Assembly: GCF_000023945.1 (NCBI RefSeq)
Contig: NC_013158.1
Span: 248,001-312,000 of the forward strand
Reading direction: 5' to 3'
Source of the DNA: Halorhabdus utahensis DSM 12940
GTDB lineage: Archaea > Halobacteriota > Halobacteria > Halobacteriales > Haloarculaceae
Length of the DNA: 64,000 bases
The notes under the pieces are model-generated. The model was not told the DNA's origin. It did no database searches and worked only from the letters and a program-made list of their open reading frames with translations. Below are positions 15,847-25,655 of this stretch, piece after piece. The position numbers and the translations under genes are program-made. Position 1 is the first letter of the stretch. Every line of letters begins with the position of its first letter.

Positions 15847-16623
15847 ATGAAACGCGTCCGCTTTCGTGACCCGGCAGGAACGATTCGGGGGGGACGGTGG
15901 GTCGTCGAGGACGGGGAGGCGTACGTCACTACTGCACTCGGAGCATCCGACCCCGTCGCGGCGGACGACCGAACGTATCGGGCCAGCGACGTCGACGTAC
16001 TCGCACCGGCTCAGCCGACGAAAATCGTCTGCATCGGGCGGAACTTCGTCGACCATGCTGACGAACAGGACGCCGACGTCCCGGACCGCCCGCTGCTGTT
16101 CTTGAAGCCACCGAACACCGTCGCCAGCCACGGCTCGACGGTCTCGCTTTTGGCCGGCAAGGAACGCATCGACCACGAGGCCGAACTCGCGGTCGTGATC
16201 GGTGAGACTTGTCACGACGTGGACGCAAGCGACGCTGAAGACGTGATCGCGGGCTACACCTGCTTCAACGACCTCTCGAACCGCGACGATCAGCGTGTCG
16301 AGACCAACTGGGTCCGCGGCAAAGCCTTCGACAACGCCGCGCCGATGGGGCCGGTGCTCGCGACGCCCGAGGAGGTGCCGGCGGACGCGAGCATCGAACT
16401 CCGGGTGAACGGTGAGACGCGACAGTCGGGGAGTCGCGAGGACATGGTGTTCTCGGTGCCCGAACTGATCGCCGAGATCACCGACTACATGACCCTCGAA
16501 CCCGGCGACGTGATCGCGACGGGCACGCCGGCCGGCGTCGGCCCGCTCGAAAACGGCGACACGGTCGAGATCGAGATCGAAGGGATCGGGACGCTCGAAC
16601 ACGGCGTCCACATCCCCGAGTGA
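15847..16623 (+). CDS. Fumarylacetoacetate hydrolase-family protein
   Basis: A 258-residue enzyme of the FAH superfamily. The fold signatures are KIVCIGRNFVDHADE, the metal-binding EAELAVVIGE, NDLSNRD, KAFDNAAPMGP and GDVIATGTPAGVG. Bacterial relatives act as 2-hydroxyhepta-2,4-diene-1,7-dioate isomerases or acylpyruvate hydrolases; the substrate cannot be assigned. The ATG at 15847 gives the family's usual N-terminus; the upstream in-frame extension runs through the tyrA promoter region. A small zinc-motif gene follows at 13 nt. Confidence 0.88.
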   Translation: MKRVRFRDPAGTIRGGRWVVEDGEAYVTTALGASDPVAADDRTYRASDVDVLAPAQPTKIVCIGRNFVDHADEQDADVPDRPLLFLKPPNTVASHGSTVSLLAGKERIDHEAELAVVIGETCHDVDASDAEDVIAGYTCFNDLSNRDDQRVETNWVRGKAFDNAAPMGPVLATPEEVPADASIELRVNGETRQSGSREDMVFSVPELIAEITDYMTLEPGDVIATGTPAGVGPLENGDTVEIEIEGIGTLEHGVHIPE

Positions 16624-16636
16624 CAGATCGACACAG

Positions 16637-16885
16637 ATGGAAGAACTCGACGTCGAGGACGGGTTCGACGTCCACGACTACCGCCACGGGCTCAAATTAC
16701 TCAAGGAGGACCGGGAGACGATGCGCCTCGAGAATCGCGAGGGGTTCGCATGCCCGGCCTGTAGCCGTCCATTCGAGCGGTTACTGGTTTCAGAAAAGCG
16801 GATGCACACGTTCAATTCGCCGCCCGGGCCGTTCTGTCTCGTCCGGACGGCCGAACAGTTGCTGGTGTTGACCCATTCGAAGTGA
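16637..16885 (+). CDS. Small CxxC protein (DUF7385-like)
   Basis: An 82-residue protein with a single CPAC zinc-knuckle half (CPACSRPFERLLVSEKR) and a lone Cys later (PFCLVRTAEQL). The N-terminal half is charged and helical. Orthologues recur in haloarchaea, sometimes labelled flagella cluster protein; I associate it with DUF7385. It lies 13 nt after the FAH gene and 69 nt before hmgA. Function is unknown. Confidence 0.75.
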   Translation: MEELDVEDGFDVHDYRHGLKLLKEDRETMRLENREGFACPACSRPFERLLVSEKRMHTFNSPPGPFCLVRTAEQLLVLTHSK

Positions 16886-16954
16886 CTCCAGCAGTCGGCT
16901 GTCTGTCTCCCCGGAAGGCAAACTGTTAGGGGCCAGGCTGTCGAGTGTAGGGTC

Positions 16955-18166
16955 ATGGCAGCGGTAACCGACCTGGTCGAGCGACTCCGCAGTGGGGAGC
17001 TCCGGCTGTACGAACTCGAGGACATCGCCGATCCGGACGACGCGACGGCTGCGCGCCGTGAGTACGTCGAGACAGAGGCCGACGCCGATCTAGAGACAGT
17101 CGGCTCGTACTCGATCGACGCCGCCGACGCCGAGCCCAACATCGAGAACATGATCGGGACGGTCCAGATCCCGATGGGTGTCACTGGTCCCCTGCCCGTC
17201 GACGGCGAGGCGGCCGACGGCGAGTACACCGTTCCGCTGGCGACGACCGAGGGGGCGCTGGTCGCGAGCGTCAACCGCGGCGTCACCGCGATCCGGGACG
17301 CCGGCGGGTCGACTGCCCGTATCATGAAATCGGGGATCACCCGCGCCCCTGTCTTCAGCGTCGCGGACGTCGGTGAGGCCAAGGCGGTCGCTGAGTGGGT
17401 CCGCGAGAATGAAGCCGAACTCGCGGCAGTCGCCGAGGACACCGACCCTCACATCGCCTTCGAGGACGTCACGCCGTACGTCGTCGGTGACTCCGTCTTC
17501 CTCCGGTTCCGGTACGATACCGGCGACGCCATGGGGATGAACATGGTCACGATCGCTTCTCGGGCGGCCAGCGAACTGGTCGAGGCGGAGACCCCGGCAG
17601 AGCTGGTGGCGCTCTCGGGGAACCTCTGTTCGGACAAGAAACCGGCGGCGATCAATTCCGTCGAAGGGCGGGGCTATACCGTCGCAGCCGATGTCTTCCT
17701 TCCCGACGACCTCGTCGAGGACACGTTCCACGCGACCAGCGAGGCGATTGCGACAGTCAACACCCGGAAGAACCTTGTGGGGAGTGCGAAAGCGGGCAGT
17801 CTCGGATTCAACGCCCACGTCGCCAACATTGTCGGTGCGGCCTTCCTCGCCCTGGGCCAGGACGAGGCCCAGGTCGTCGAGGGATCGAACGCGATCACGA
17901 GCCTCGAAGCCCGCGAGGACGGTCTCTACGCCAGCGTGACACTGGCCTCCCTGGAGGTCGGGACCGTCGGCGGTGGGACGGCCTTGCCGACCCAATCCGA
18001 AGCGCTGTCGGTGCTTGGCCTCGCTGGTGGTGGCGATCCCGTCGGATCGAACGCGGAAGCACTCGCGGAGATCATTGCGACGACGGCACTGGCTGGGGAA
18101 CTCTCCTTGCTGGGTGCGTTAGCTTCCCGGCACCTCTCAAGCGCACACGAAGAACTCGGTCGGTGA
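16955..18166 (+). CDS. hmgA: Hydroxymethylglutaryl-CoA reductase (class I)
   Basis: A 403-residue NADPH-dependent enzyme that makes mevalonate, the committed step towards archaeal isoprenoid lipids and the carotenoids and retinal used elsewhere in this window. Signatures: ENMIGTVQIPMGVTGPLPV, catalytic Glu99 in ATTEGALVAS, NADPH motif DAMGMNM, catalytic lysine region CSDKKPAAIN, and GTVGGGTALPTQ. The C-terminal HLSSAH supplies the catalytic histidine (His398). It is the target of statins in haloarchaea. It is transcribed alone. Confidence 0.97.
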   Translation: MAAVTDLVERLRSGELRLYELEDIADPDDATAARREYVETEADADLETVGSYSIDAADAEPNIENMIGTVQIPMGVTGPLPVDGEAADGEYTVPLATTEGALVASVNRGVTAIRDAGGSTARIMKSGITRAPVFSVADVGEAKAVAEWVRENEAELAAVAEDTDPHIAFEDVTPYVVGDSVFLRFRYDTGDAMGMNMVTIASRAASELVEAETPAELVALSGNLCSDKKPAAINSVEGRGYTVAADVFLPDDLVEDTFHATSEAIATVNTRKNLVGSAKAGSLGFNAHVANIVGAAFLALGQDEAQVVEGSNAITSLEAREDGLYASVTLASLEVGTVGGGTALPTQSEALSVLGLAGGGDPVGSNAEALAEIIATTALAGELSLLGALASRHLSSAHEELGR

Positions 18167-18215
18167 TTTTCAGGCGACGCTGGCGTCGGGTTCTGTGTTG
18201 ACACCAGGGCAGACA

Positions 18216-18626
18216 TCACTCGTCGCCATCAGCCGTGGTCGGCTGCGTATCGTCGACAACGACGGCGTACCCGAACCCCGTCGCGATCAGGAACAGACCG
18301 CTGAGAACCAGCGTCAGTCCGCCAACGACAGCAAACAGGAGGGCAGACCGTGCGAACGGGGCGAGAAAGACGAGCGTGAACCCGGCTGCGCCGGAGAGAG
18401 AACCGACGCCACTCCGATATCGGCCCTTCGTTGCCGCATACAGCCCGACCGTTCCCAGACCGATCGCGGCGACGCCTGCAACGATGCAGAGTAGCTCGTA
18501 TCCCCCGAGACGGACGCTCAGGTCCAGTGCGACGACGCCGGCGGAAGCAATGCCCGCAATGACGAGGGCGATCCCGCCGATCACCGGCTCTGCGGCCGTC
18601 CAATCGGTTGGCTCGCGTGTGGTCAC
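18216..18626 (-). CDS. Four-span membrane protein of unknown function
   Basis: A 136-residue protein with four hydrophobic helices (~15-35, ~42-63, ~77-98, ~100-123), a basic loop between helices 2 and 3 (KGRYRSG) and a short acidic C-terminus. The codon pattern and acidic tail look haloarchaeal and real. I do not recognise the family. It converges with hmgA, 49 nt apart. Confidence 0.7.
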   Translation of the reverse strand: MTTREPTDWTAAEPVIGGIALVIAGIASAGVVALDLSVRLGGYELLCIVAGVAAIGLGTVGLYAATKGRYRSGVGSLSGAAGFTLVFLAPFARSALLFAVVGGLTLVLSGLFLIATGFGYAVVVDDTQPTTADGDE

Positions 18627-18709
18627 ATCTACCGGTACACACCCGATCCTCTTGAAACTGTGCGATACGTCGGTGATTCACACACCAGTGCCCAGGAGTC
18701 TCCCCTCAC

Positions 18710-18755
18710 TTTCACCGCGGAGGACGGCTTTCAGTTTCACCGCGGATGGACGGCT
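18710..18755 (+). repeat. Short imperfect tandem repeat
   Basis: Two copies of TTTCACCGCGGA(T)GGACGGCT (18710-18729 and 18735-18755), differing by one inserted base and separated by 5 bases. They lie in the 209-base gap upstream of the 39-residue gene. They could be paired regulator sites. Confidence 0.6.
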
Positions 18756-18835
18756 GAGAGGTTTATGCGACCCAGGTCAACGGACACTCGGCGGCCGTCG
18801 GTGAGCACCGACGGGCGTCTCCAGGTGTGAGAACT

Positions 18836-18955
18836 ATGTCGACTGACGACCCATCCATCCCCGCACGCATTCAGCCCTGGCTCGACGTCATCAAGCGCTC
18901 GTTGACGATTCTGTTGCTTGCCTACGGCGTGCTCAGGGCACTCGGCATCGCATAG
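18836..18955 (+). CDS. 39-residue membrane peptide
   Basis: Starts MSTDDPSIPARIQPWLDVIK and ends with a hydrophobic helix (TILLLAYGVLRALGIA). The acidic N-terminus followed by an amphipathic and then hydrophobic stretch fits a small single-span protein. Acidic residues in the soluble part and third-position G/C bias favour a real gene. Nothing of its function can be said. Confidence 0.5.
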   Translation: MSTDDPSIPARIQPWLDVIKRSLTILLLAYGVLRALGIA

Positions 18956-18960
18956 CCCTA

Positions 18961-19494
18961 TCAGACGAGACGATACGTGCCGCGATTTTCGCTGACGTCA
19001 CCGGCCCTGACGAGGGACGAGAGGGCTCGTCGCGTATACTTCTCGGGCACCCCACGCTCGGCAGCGTATTCGACGATCGCCTCTTCGTCTGGATCATCGA
19101 GTTCGACGAGAGCGGCACGGACGATTTCCTCACGGCTGGTCGATCCGCCGGCCCCTTCCGTCGCGCGTCGACCCGCGTCGGCGGCCTCGTCACTATCGAC
19201 GCCCTTCGATTCGAGGTATTCGTCGTCGTCGATCACGGCCTCGGACACCGCCGCCTCCATCTCCGCGTAGGAATCCAGTCCGTCAAACGCCTCGCCCAGA
19301 TCCTGGCGTTCGGCGAGCATCGCGGCGCGGGCTTGCCGAGCGGCGTCGGCTGTTTCGGTCTGTGCGAACTTCCGCAGGAGGTCGAACTGCCGGCGCTTGC
19401 CACATCGTGGACACTGCGAGGTCTCGGGTCGCCCCTCGATCACCCACAGCGCGCTGCAATCCGTACAGCCGACCACCGAGTACATGGCCGTCAT
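18961..19494 (-). CDS. Zinc-ribbon protein with C-terminal helical domain (DUF5817)
   Basis: A 177-residue protein. The N-terminus MTAMYSVVGCTDCSALWVIE and a following CPRCGKRR form a C-x2-C...C-x2-C zinc ribbon. A charged helical middle follows. The C-terminal ~60 residues (EYAAERGVPEKYTRRALSSL, then VRAGDVSENRGTYRLV) resemble a winged helix, as in replication or transcription accessory proteins. This architecture is the haloarchaeal DUF5817 family. Its start overlaps the stop of the upstream acetyltransferase gene by 4 nt, so they form one operon. Confidence 0.82.
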   Translation of the reverse strand: MTAMYSVVGCTDCSALWVIEGRPETSQCPRCGKRRQFDLLRKFAQTETADAARQARAAMLAERQDLGEAFDGLDSYAEMEAAVSEAVIDDDEYLESKGVDSDEAADAGRRATEGAGGSTSREEIVRAALVELDDPDEEAIVEYAAERGVPEKYTRRALSSLVRAGDVSENRGTYRLV

Positions 19495-19958
19495 CTCCGA
19501 CCGGACAGGCTTGAATCCTCCGCTCGGTCTATCGACTTGGCCATCTTCACGTGCGTGATGCCGGCCTCCTCGAACTCGTCGCTGACCTGTTCGTAGCCCA
19601 GATGCTCGTAGAAATCGACGACGCGAAGCTGTCCATGGAGTATCAGCCGCGTTAGTCCCTGTCGTCGCGCCGCGGCCTCGACGGCGTCCATCAGTTCTCG
19701 GCCAAGCCCTTCCCCACGGTGGGACTCCAGGACCGCCAGGCGTTCGACCTTGCCGACGCCGGCCTCGGGTTCCCGGAGTCGCGCCGCGCCGACAGGGTCG
19801 CCGTCGGCGTAGGCGACGAAGTGGGTCGCCTCATCCTCGTGCTCGTCGATCTCGATGTCCGGATCGACGCCCTGCTCCTCGACGAAGACGGCAAAGCGGA
19901 CGTCGTAGGCGTCCTCTCGGTCGCCGTCGACCTCGATGCGGTAGTCGGTGGCGGTCAT
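19491..19958 (-). CDS. GNAT-family N-acetyltransferase
   Basis: A 155-residue protein of the ElaA-like GNAT group. The acetyl-CoA-binding P-loop appears as VLESHRGEGLGRELMDAVE (~82-100), preceded by VGAARLREPE and followed by LHGQLRVVDFYEHLGYEQV. The acceptor is unknown. It is first in a two-gene operon with the DUF5817 gene. Confidence 0.88.
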   Translation of the reverse strand: MTATDYRIEVDGDREDAYDVRFAVFVEEQGVDPDIEIDEHEDEATHFVAYADGDPVGAARLREPEAGVGKVERLAVLESHRGEGLGRELMDAVEAAARRQGLTRLILHGQLRVVDFYEHLGYEQVSDEFEEAGITHVKMAKSIDRAEDSSLSGRR

Positions 19959-20045
19959 GCTCGTGACTGAGCAGTGTAGGCGGTGACGGTCAAAGGGCGT
20001 TGCGTTCGTACAGCTACGAGAATGGCCGGCCGTCTGAAGGGGGCG

Positions 20046-21323
<1,278 letters not shown>

Positions 21324-21419
21324 GTTCCGACCCTCGCCCGTGGCTTACAAAGGCCTGCCGTTTTCCGCGAGAACCGCACTCCCGGCACGCCTTTCCGCGA
21401 TTCCACTTCCGGCGGTGAC

Positions 21420-22115
21420 TCACCGGAACGCGGCGGCGATCCCCGCGACCAGCGCCGGCCCCTGTTTGACGACCGCGCGTGGCAGTCGCTGTCGGGCTCC
21501 ATCGAGCGTGTCCGCAAGGGCACCGGTGGCGTTCTCGGCGATCCCATCCCCGTGGCCGACCAGAATCCGGTTCGGTTCGAGATCACCGAGAAGATCCCGT
21601 GGCGGAAAGAAGCGACAGGGAAGCGTCAACGTGAGGCGCTCGCTGCCGACGGTCCAGCGGGTCGACAGCAGATCGGGCGTGTACAGCTTTCCGTCGCCCT
21701 CACGGTACGCGACGCCCTCCCGCCAGCCCGGAAGCGGATCGATGCGATCGACGACGAACCCCGACTCGCCCAATTCGCGGCCGTAGCGTTCGATCGACGC
21801 GTCGACGCGTTCCGGGACGCGATCCATCCAATCCGGAATGAACACCGGCACGTCGTAGCGGTCGGCAAACGTATCGGCGTCACGGGCGTGGAAGTTCGAG
21901 AGAACGGCGACGCCGGCCACTTCGCCCAGTTCGGCGGCCAGCTCGTCAACGCCAGCCGCGTCCAGCGGATCGAACAGCCAGACGCCGTCACCGCCGCGGA
22001 CGGCGTAACTCGCTCGCTGTCCGCCCTCCTCCGGATGGGCAATCCAGCCAAATCCCGTCTCGAAGTGATCGAGGATTCTGGGGTCCGTCGCGTCGCGACG
22101 GTCGTATACGGGCAT
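21420..22115 (-). CDS. Metallo-beta-lactamase-fold protein with degenerate metal site
   Basis: A 231-residue protein starting MPVYDRRDATDPRILDHFET. The pattern of a beta-lactamase fold is visible (DGVWLFDPLDAAGVDEL, GVAVLSNFHARDADTFADRY, NRILVGHGDGI), but the canonical HxHxDH is reduced to FHARDAD, so metal binding is uncertain. Relatives are common in haloarchaea as unnamed MBL-like proteins. The ATG at 22115 is chosen; the longer frame reaches into the promoter of the divergent DsbA-like gene. Confidence 0.72.
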   Translation of the reverse strand: MPVYDRRDATDPRILDHFETGFGWIAHPEEGGQRASYAVRGGDGVWLFDPLDAAGVDELAAELGEVAGVAVLSNFHARDADTFADRYDVPVFIPDWMDRVPERVDASIERYGRELGESGFVVDRIDPLPGWREGVAYREGDGKLYTPDLLSTRWTVGSERLTLTLPCRFFPPRDLLGDLEPNRILVGHGDGIAENATGALADTLDGARQRLPRAVVKQGPALVAGIAAAFR

Positions 22116-22240
22116 GGCAGTCGCTGGGACTGTCACCGACAAACCGATTGCGAAAGACGAGCGTGGTAGCCGGCGGAAACCGCGTCTCGAATGCCCGCGA
22201 ACGACAGATGTTTTATCCGTGGCTGTCCGAACAGTGACAC

Positions 22241-22939
22241 ATGACTGACCACAGTACGGCTCGGTCGACGCGCCGGGCATTCATCGGGGGCCTCGCAGTC
22301 ACGGGGACCACTGGCCTGGCCGGCTGTAGCGGGTTGTTCGGTGGCGATTCAAACCCAGTCGCGAACGCACCAATCCCGGATAATCCCGGACAGTATACGT
22401 ACGAAACGATGGGGAGCAGCGACGCGCCGGTGTCCGGCGCATTCGTCACCAACTGGAAGTGTCCGCACTGCTCGACCTTTTCGACAGGGTTCCTCGGAAC
22501 GATCGTCGAAGAGTACGTAGAACCCGGGGATGTCATACTCGAACACCGTGCGCTGGCCTATTCAGGCCAGAATCCGTGGATGGGTGAGGATGCACCGCGT
22601 GCGGCCGAGGCCGGACTGGCAGTCTGGCGCACGGATCCTGCGTCGTACTGGGAATATCACGAGCACGTCATGGCGAACCAGGGTAATCCTCGTGACACGT
22701 GGGCGACGACGGATCGTCTCGTCGGATTCGCTGAGGATGTCGGCGTTAGCAATGTCGAGGCGGTCCGGACTGCCATCGAAGACAGAACGTACGAGCAAAC
22801 AGTCCGCTCCACGGCGAGTGCACTGGGCAGGGCAGGCATTACTTCTACGCCCGCTCTTGTGATAGAAGGCGAGGTCTTCAATGCACTCAACAAGTCGGCA
22901 GTTAAAACGGCGCTCGACGAGAAAACGTCGAATGCCTGA
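22241..22939 (+). CDS. Exported DsbA-family thiol oxidoreductase lipoprotein
   Basis: A 232-residue protein with a Tat signal (STRRAFIGGLAVTGTTGLAG) ending in a lipobox LAGC with Cys29, so probably a membrane-anchored Tat lipoprotein facing outside. The thioredoxin-fold active site is CPHC at 74-77, and the C-terminal half has the DsbA helical insertion and the cis-Pro region ITSTPALVIEG. It probably catalyses disulfide formation or isomerisation in secreted proteins. Its stop overlaps the alternative start of trm56. Confidence 0.9.
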   Translation: MTDHSTARSTRRAFIGGLAVTGTTGLAGCSGLFGGDSNPVANAPIPDNPGQYTYETMGSSDAPVSGAFVTNWKCPHCSTFSTGFLGTIVEEYVEPGDVILEHRALAYSGQNPWMGEDAPRAAEAGLAVWRTDPASYWEYHEHVMANQGNPRDTWATTDRLVGFAEDVGVSNVEAVRTAIEDRTYEQTVRSTASALGRAGITSTPALVIEGEVFNALNKSAVKTALDEKTSNA

Positions 22940-22943
22940 ACCA

Positions 22944-23480
22944 ATGCAGGACGAACCCGCAGTCGTCATCCTCCGGCTCGGCCATCGACCAGGCCGCGAC
23001 GAACGGATGACGACCCACGTCGGACTCACGGCACGGGCGCTCGGTGCCGACCGGATCATCCTCGAATCGGCAGCCGAGGGTCGGCGTGAGACGATCGAGG
23101 ACATCACCGACCGGTTCGGTGGCCCCTTCGACGTCGAGGTCACTGATTCCCCGCTGGGCCGGCTGCGATCCTGGGAGGGATCGATCGTCCACCTCACGAT
23201 GTACGGCCAGCCAGTCCAGCGCGTCGAGGACGAAATCAGGGCGAGCCACCGAAAAGAGCCGCTGCTGGTGGTCGTCGGGGCGGAGAAAGTCTCCTTCGAG
23301 GTGTACGATCGGGCCGACTGGAACGTCGGCGTGACCAACCAGCCCCACTCCGAAATTGCTGCGCTCTCGGTCTTTCTCGATCGCCTGTTCGACGGGCGCG
23401 AACTCGACCGGGAGTGGGAAGACGCCGACAAGCGCGTCGTTCCGAAGGAGACGGGGAAGCGAGTCGAAGAGGCCGAGTAG
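22944..23480 (+). CDS. trm56: tRNA (cytidine(56)-2'-O)-methyltransferase
   Basis: A 178-residue archaea-specific SPOUT methyltransferase that 2'-O-methylates C56 in the tRNA T-loop. Family motifs are VILRLGHRPGRDERMTTHV (8-26), ALGADRII, and the SPOUT knot region LLVVVGAEKVSFEVYD with GVTNQPHSEIAALS. The ATG at 22944 gives the usual MQDEP-like start; another ATG at 22932 overlaps the preceding stop. Confidence 0.92.
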   Translation: MQDEPAVVILRLGHRPGRDERMTTHVGLTARALGADRIILESAAEGRRETIEDITDRFGGPFDVEVTDSPLGRLRSWEGSIVHLTMYGQPVQRVEDEIRASHRKEPLLVVVGAEKVSFEVYDRADWNVGVTNQPHSEIAALSVFLDRLFDGRELDREWEDADKRVVPKETGKRVEEAE

Positions 23481-23580
23481 TGGAGTCCCCGGAGCATGAA
23501 TCGAGTGCGGCTGGCCAGCCGCAGGATCTCGCGCCCATCGTTCGGAGAATTTAAACGACTCACTGCCTCATGGGTATACA

Positions 23581-24105
23581 ATGGCTTTTGAGGAATATCT
23601 CGAGGATCCCGTCATACAGAAGTACCTCCACGAGCTCGTGGGACCGACGGGCATGCCGGTCGCGGCCGCACCGCCCGATGGCGAGGTCACCGACGAGGAA
23701 CTCGCCGAGGAACTCGGCCTGGAACTCAACGACGTCCGCCGGGCGCTGTTCATTCTCTACGAAAATGACCTGGCGAGTTACCGCCGGCTCCGGGACGAGG
23801 ATTCGGGCTGGCTGACGTATCTCTGGACCTTCGAGTACGACAACATCCCCGAGCAACTCGAATCCGAGATGCACGACCTCTTTGAAGGTCTCGAGGAACG
23901 TCGTGAGTACGAACTCGACCACGAGTTTTACCTGTGTGAGAACTGTGGCATCCGCTTTGAGTTCGCCGACGCGATGGACTACGGCTTCGAGTGTCCCGAC
24001 TGTGGCTCGTCGCTCGAAGCGATGGAGAATACCGCACTCATCACGGCGATGGACGAACGGATCGACGAACTCGAAAGCGAACTCAACCTGGATATCGACA
24101 CCTGA
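23581..24105 (+). CDS. tfe: Transcription initiation factor TFE (alpha subunit)
   Basis: A 174-residue basal transcription factor. The N-terminal extended winged helix (~1-90) holds VTDEELAEELGLELNDVRRA, and a C-terminal zinc ribbon has C119, C122, C138 and C141 (YLCENCGIRF, FECPDCGSS). It stabilises open complexes with TBP, TFB and RNA polymerase. Its stop overlaps the next ATG (TGATG), tying it to the DUF2110 and DUF5803 genes. Confidence 0.96.
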   Translation: MAFEEYLEDPVIQKYLHELVGPTGMPVAAAPPDGEVTDEELAEELGLELNDVRRALFILYENDLASYRRLRDEDSGWLTYLWTFEYDNIPEQLESEMHDLFEGLEERREYELDHEFYLCENCGIRFEFADAMDYGFECPDCGSSLEAMENTALITAMDERIDELESELNLDIDT

Positions 24106-24794
24106 TGGTCGTCCTCGCAACCAAATGCTACGTCGGCGGCGATGCGCGCGATCGAGCGCTTGATTCACTGGGTTCGCTCCTCGACAACGACCTCGGCGAA
24201 CTCGACGTCGAGTTCGACCTCGGACTCCGGAACGACGACTTCCCGTCGGTGACGGTCACGGGACCGGACGCGGAAGTCGCCCGTAACCTCCTCCGGGAGG
24301 AGTACGGCGAGATCACCCCACATCTCGTCCCTGAGGAGACGTACGTCGGGACGCTCGAATCCTGGGACGACGACGGGTTCGTCCTCGATGCCGGTCGTCC
24401 CGTCCGGATTCCGGCCGACGAGATCGGACTGGGGCCGGGAACGCCCGAACAGATTCGGACGCGCTTTGGGCTCGTCCAGCACCTCCCGCTCCGGTTCGTC
24501 TGTCTTTCCGATGGGGACGGCGAGACGCCGCCGACAGGGCGACTCGACGACGACGAACGCGACCGGCTCTACGAGTGGACCCGCGGGACGGGCCGGCTGA
24601 ACGTCAATAGCGCGACCCGAGCGGAGGTTCGTGCGACGGTCAACCGCGCGGGACACGCCGAGGACATCGTTACCGTCGAGCGCCTCGGATTGCTCGAACA
24701 GAGTGTCGTCTGCCGTGAGGGAACGGATCCGCCCGGGCTGCTTGCCAGCGTGGGTGAGTATCTCCCCGCTGAACTGCTTGCAGTCGTCCCATGA
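24105..24794 (+). CDS. DUF2110-family protein
   Basis: A 229-residue archaeal protein of unknown function, starting MVVLATKCYVGGDARDRALD. It alternates predicted strands and helices, has an OB-like central part (GTLESWDDDGFVLDAG, VRIPADEIGLGPG) and ends LPAELLAVVP. It is coupled to tfe by a 1-nt overlap and to the DUF5803 gene by a 4-nt overlap. In other haloarchaea the same gene follows tfe, so a role in transcription or RNA metabolism is plausible but unproven. Confidence 0.85.
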   Translation: MVVLATKCYVGGDARDRALDSLGSLLDNDLGELDVEFDLGLRNDDFPSVTVTGPDAEVARNLLREEYGEITPHLVPEETYVGTLESWDDDGFVLDAGRPVRIPADEIGLGPGTPEQIRTRFGLVQHLPLRFVCLSDGDGETPPTGRLDDDERDRLYEWTRGTGRLNVNSATRAEVRATVNRAGHAEDIVTVERLGLLEQSVVCREGTDPPGLLASVGEYLPAELLAVVP

Positions 24795-25555
24795 ACAGTC
24801 GAACGCGCTTCGTTTTCGGCGTCGTGGGGTTGCTGGGCCTGCTCGCGCTGGCAGGCTGTCTCTCGCCGGTCAGCGACGCCGACCTCGCCGAGAACGCCAC
24901 CTACGACTGGGACACGGAGGCCAACGCCACCTACCGACTGTATGCCGGCAACTACACGGCAGTCGTCGAGATTCAGGACCAGGCGTCCCTGGAGTTGTTC
25001 CTCGAGGATGGACTCGGATCGGAACAGCCCATTCCGATCTCGGGGCTCAAATTCCAGTACCCCAACGGGACGGTTGGGAATGATTCGGTCTACTCGGTGT
25101 CGACAGGCCGATCCAAGGTCGTCCTCGAACCCCCCGTGGAAAACGGGACGGTGGCGTTCACCGCGAGGCGGTCAGGATCGACCTTCCGCACCAGAACGCT
25201 GGTTGCCGGGTCTCACGAGGTTGCACTCTCACCGAACAAGCGTGTCGGGTTGCCGGTCGTCTCACGGGTCGTTCCCGGCGGGTACGAAACCGAGCGTTCG
25301 GGGGACCGGGTCCTCCTCCAGTGGGACACAATCGAGCGCAACACGATCTCAATCAAGACCTATCTCGAACGGGACCTCGTGCTGTTCGGTGGGCTCGTGG
25401 GGATCGTTTCAGTGGTCGCGGTGATCGGACTCGCGTACTACCGTCGGGAGATCGCCAAAGTCAGGAGGCAACGACAGGAACTCGGTCTCGATGTCGAAGG
25501 CGAGACCGATGACGACGACCCCCGGGACCGCGGTCCGCCGCCGGGAATGAAGTAG
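24791..25555 (+). CDS. DUF5803-family membrane lipoprotein
   Basis: A 254-residue protein with a lipoprotein signal (LLGLLALAGC, Cys23), an extracellular beta-rich domain with several N-glycosylation sequons (NAT, NYT, NGT, NDS), a second transmembrane helix (~199-217, VLFGGLVGIVSVVAVIGLAY) and a basic-acidic cytoplasmic tail ending DDDPRDRGPPPGMK. It overlaps the DUF2110 stop by 4 nt. Function is unknown; the envelope location is inferred from topology. Confidence 0.82.
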   Translation: MNSRTRFVFGVVGLLGLLALAGCLSPVSDADLAENATYDWDTEANATYRLYAGNYTAVVEIQDQASLELFLEDGLGSEQPIPISGLKFQYPNGTVGNDSVYSVSTGRSKVVLEPPVENGTVAFTARRSGSTFRTRTLVAGSHEVALSPNKRVGLPVVSRVVPGGYETERSGDRVLLQWDTIERNTISIKTYLERDLVLFGGLVGIVSVVAVIGLAYYRREIAKVRRQRQELGLDVEGETDDDDPRDRGPPPGMK

Positions 25556-25655
25556 CGCTGCCTCCGCAACGCCGCCACGGCGCCGCGGTCATCGTCAGTC
25601 TGACGATATGACCGAGGGGCGTCACCTCTTTGTCCGCCCAGTGCCGACATCCGGT

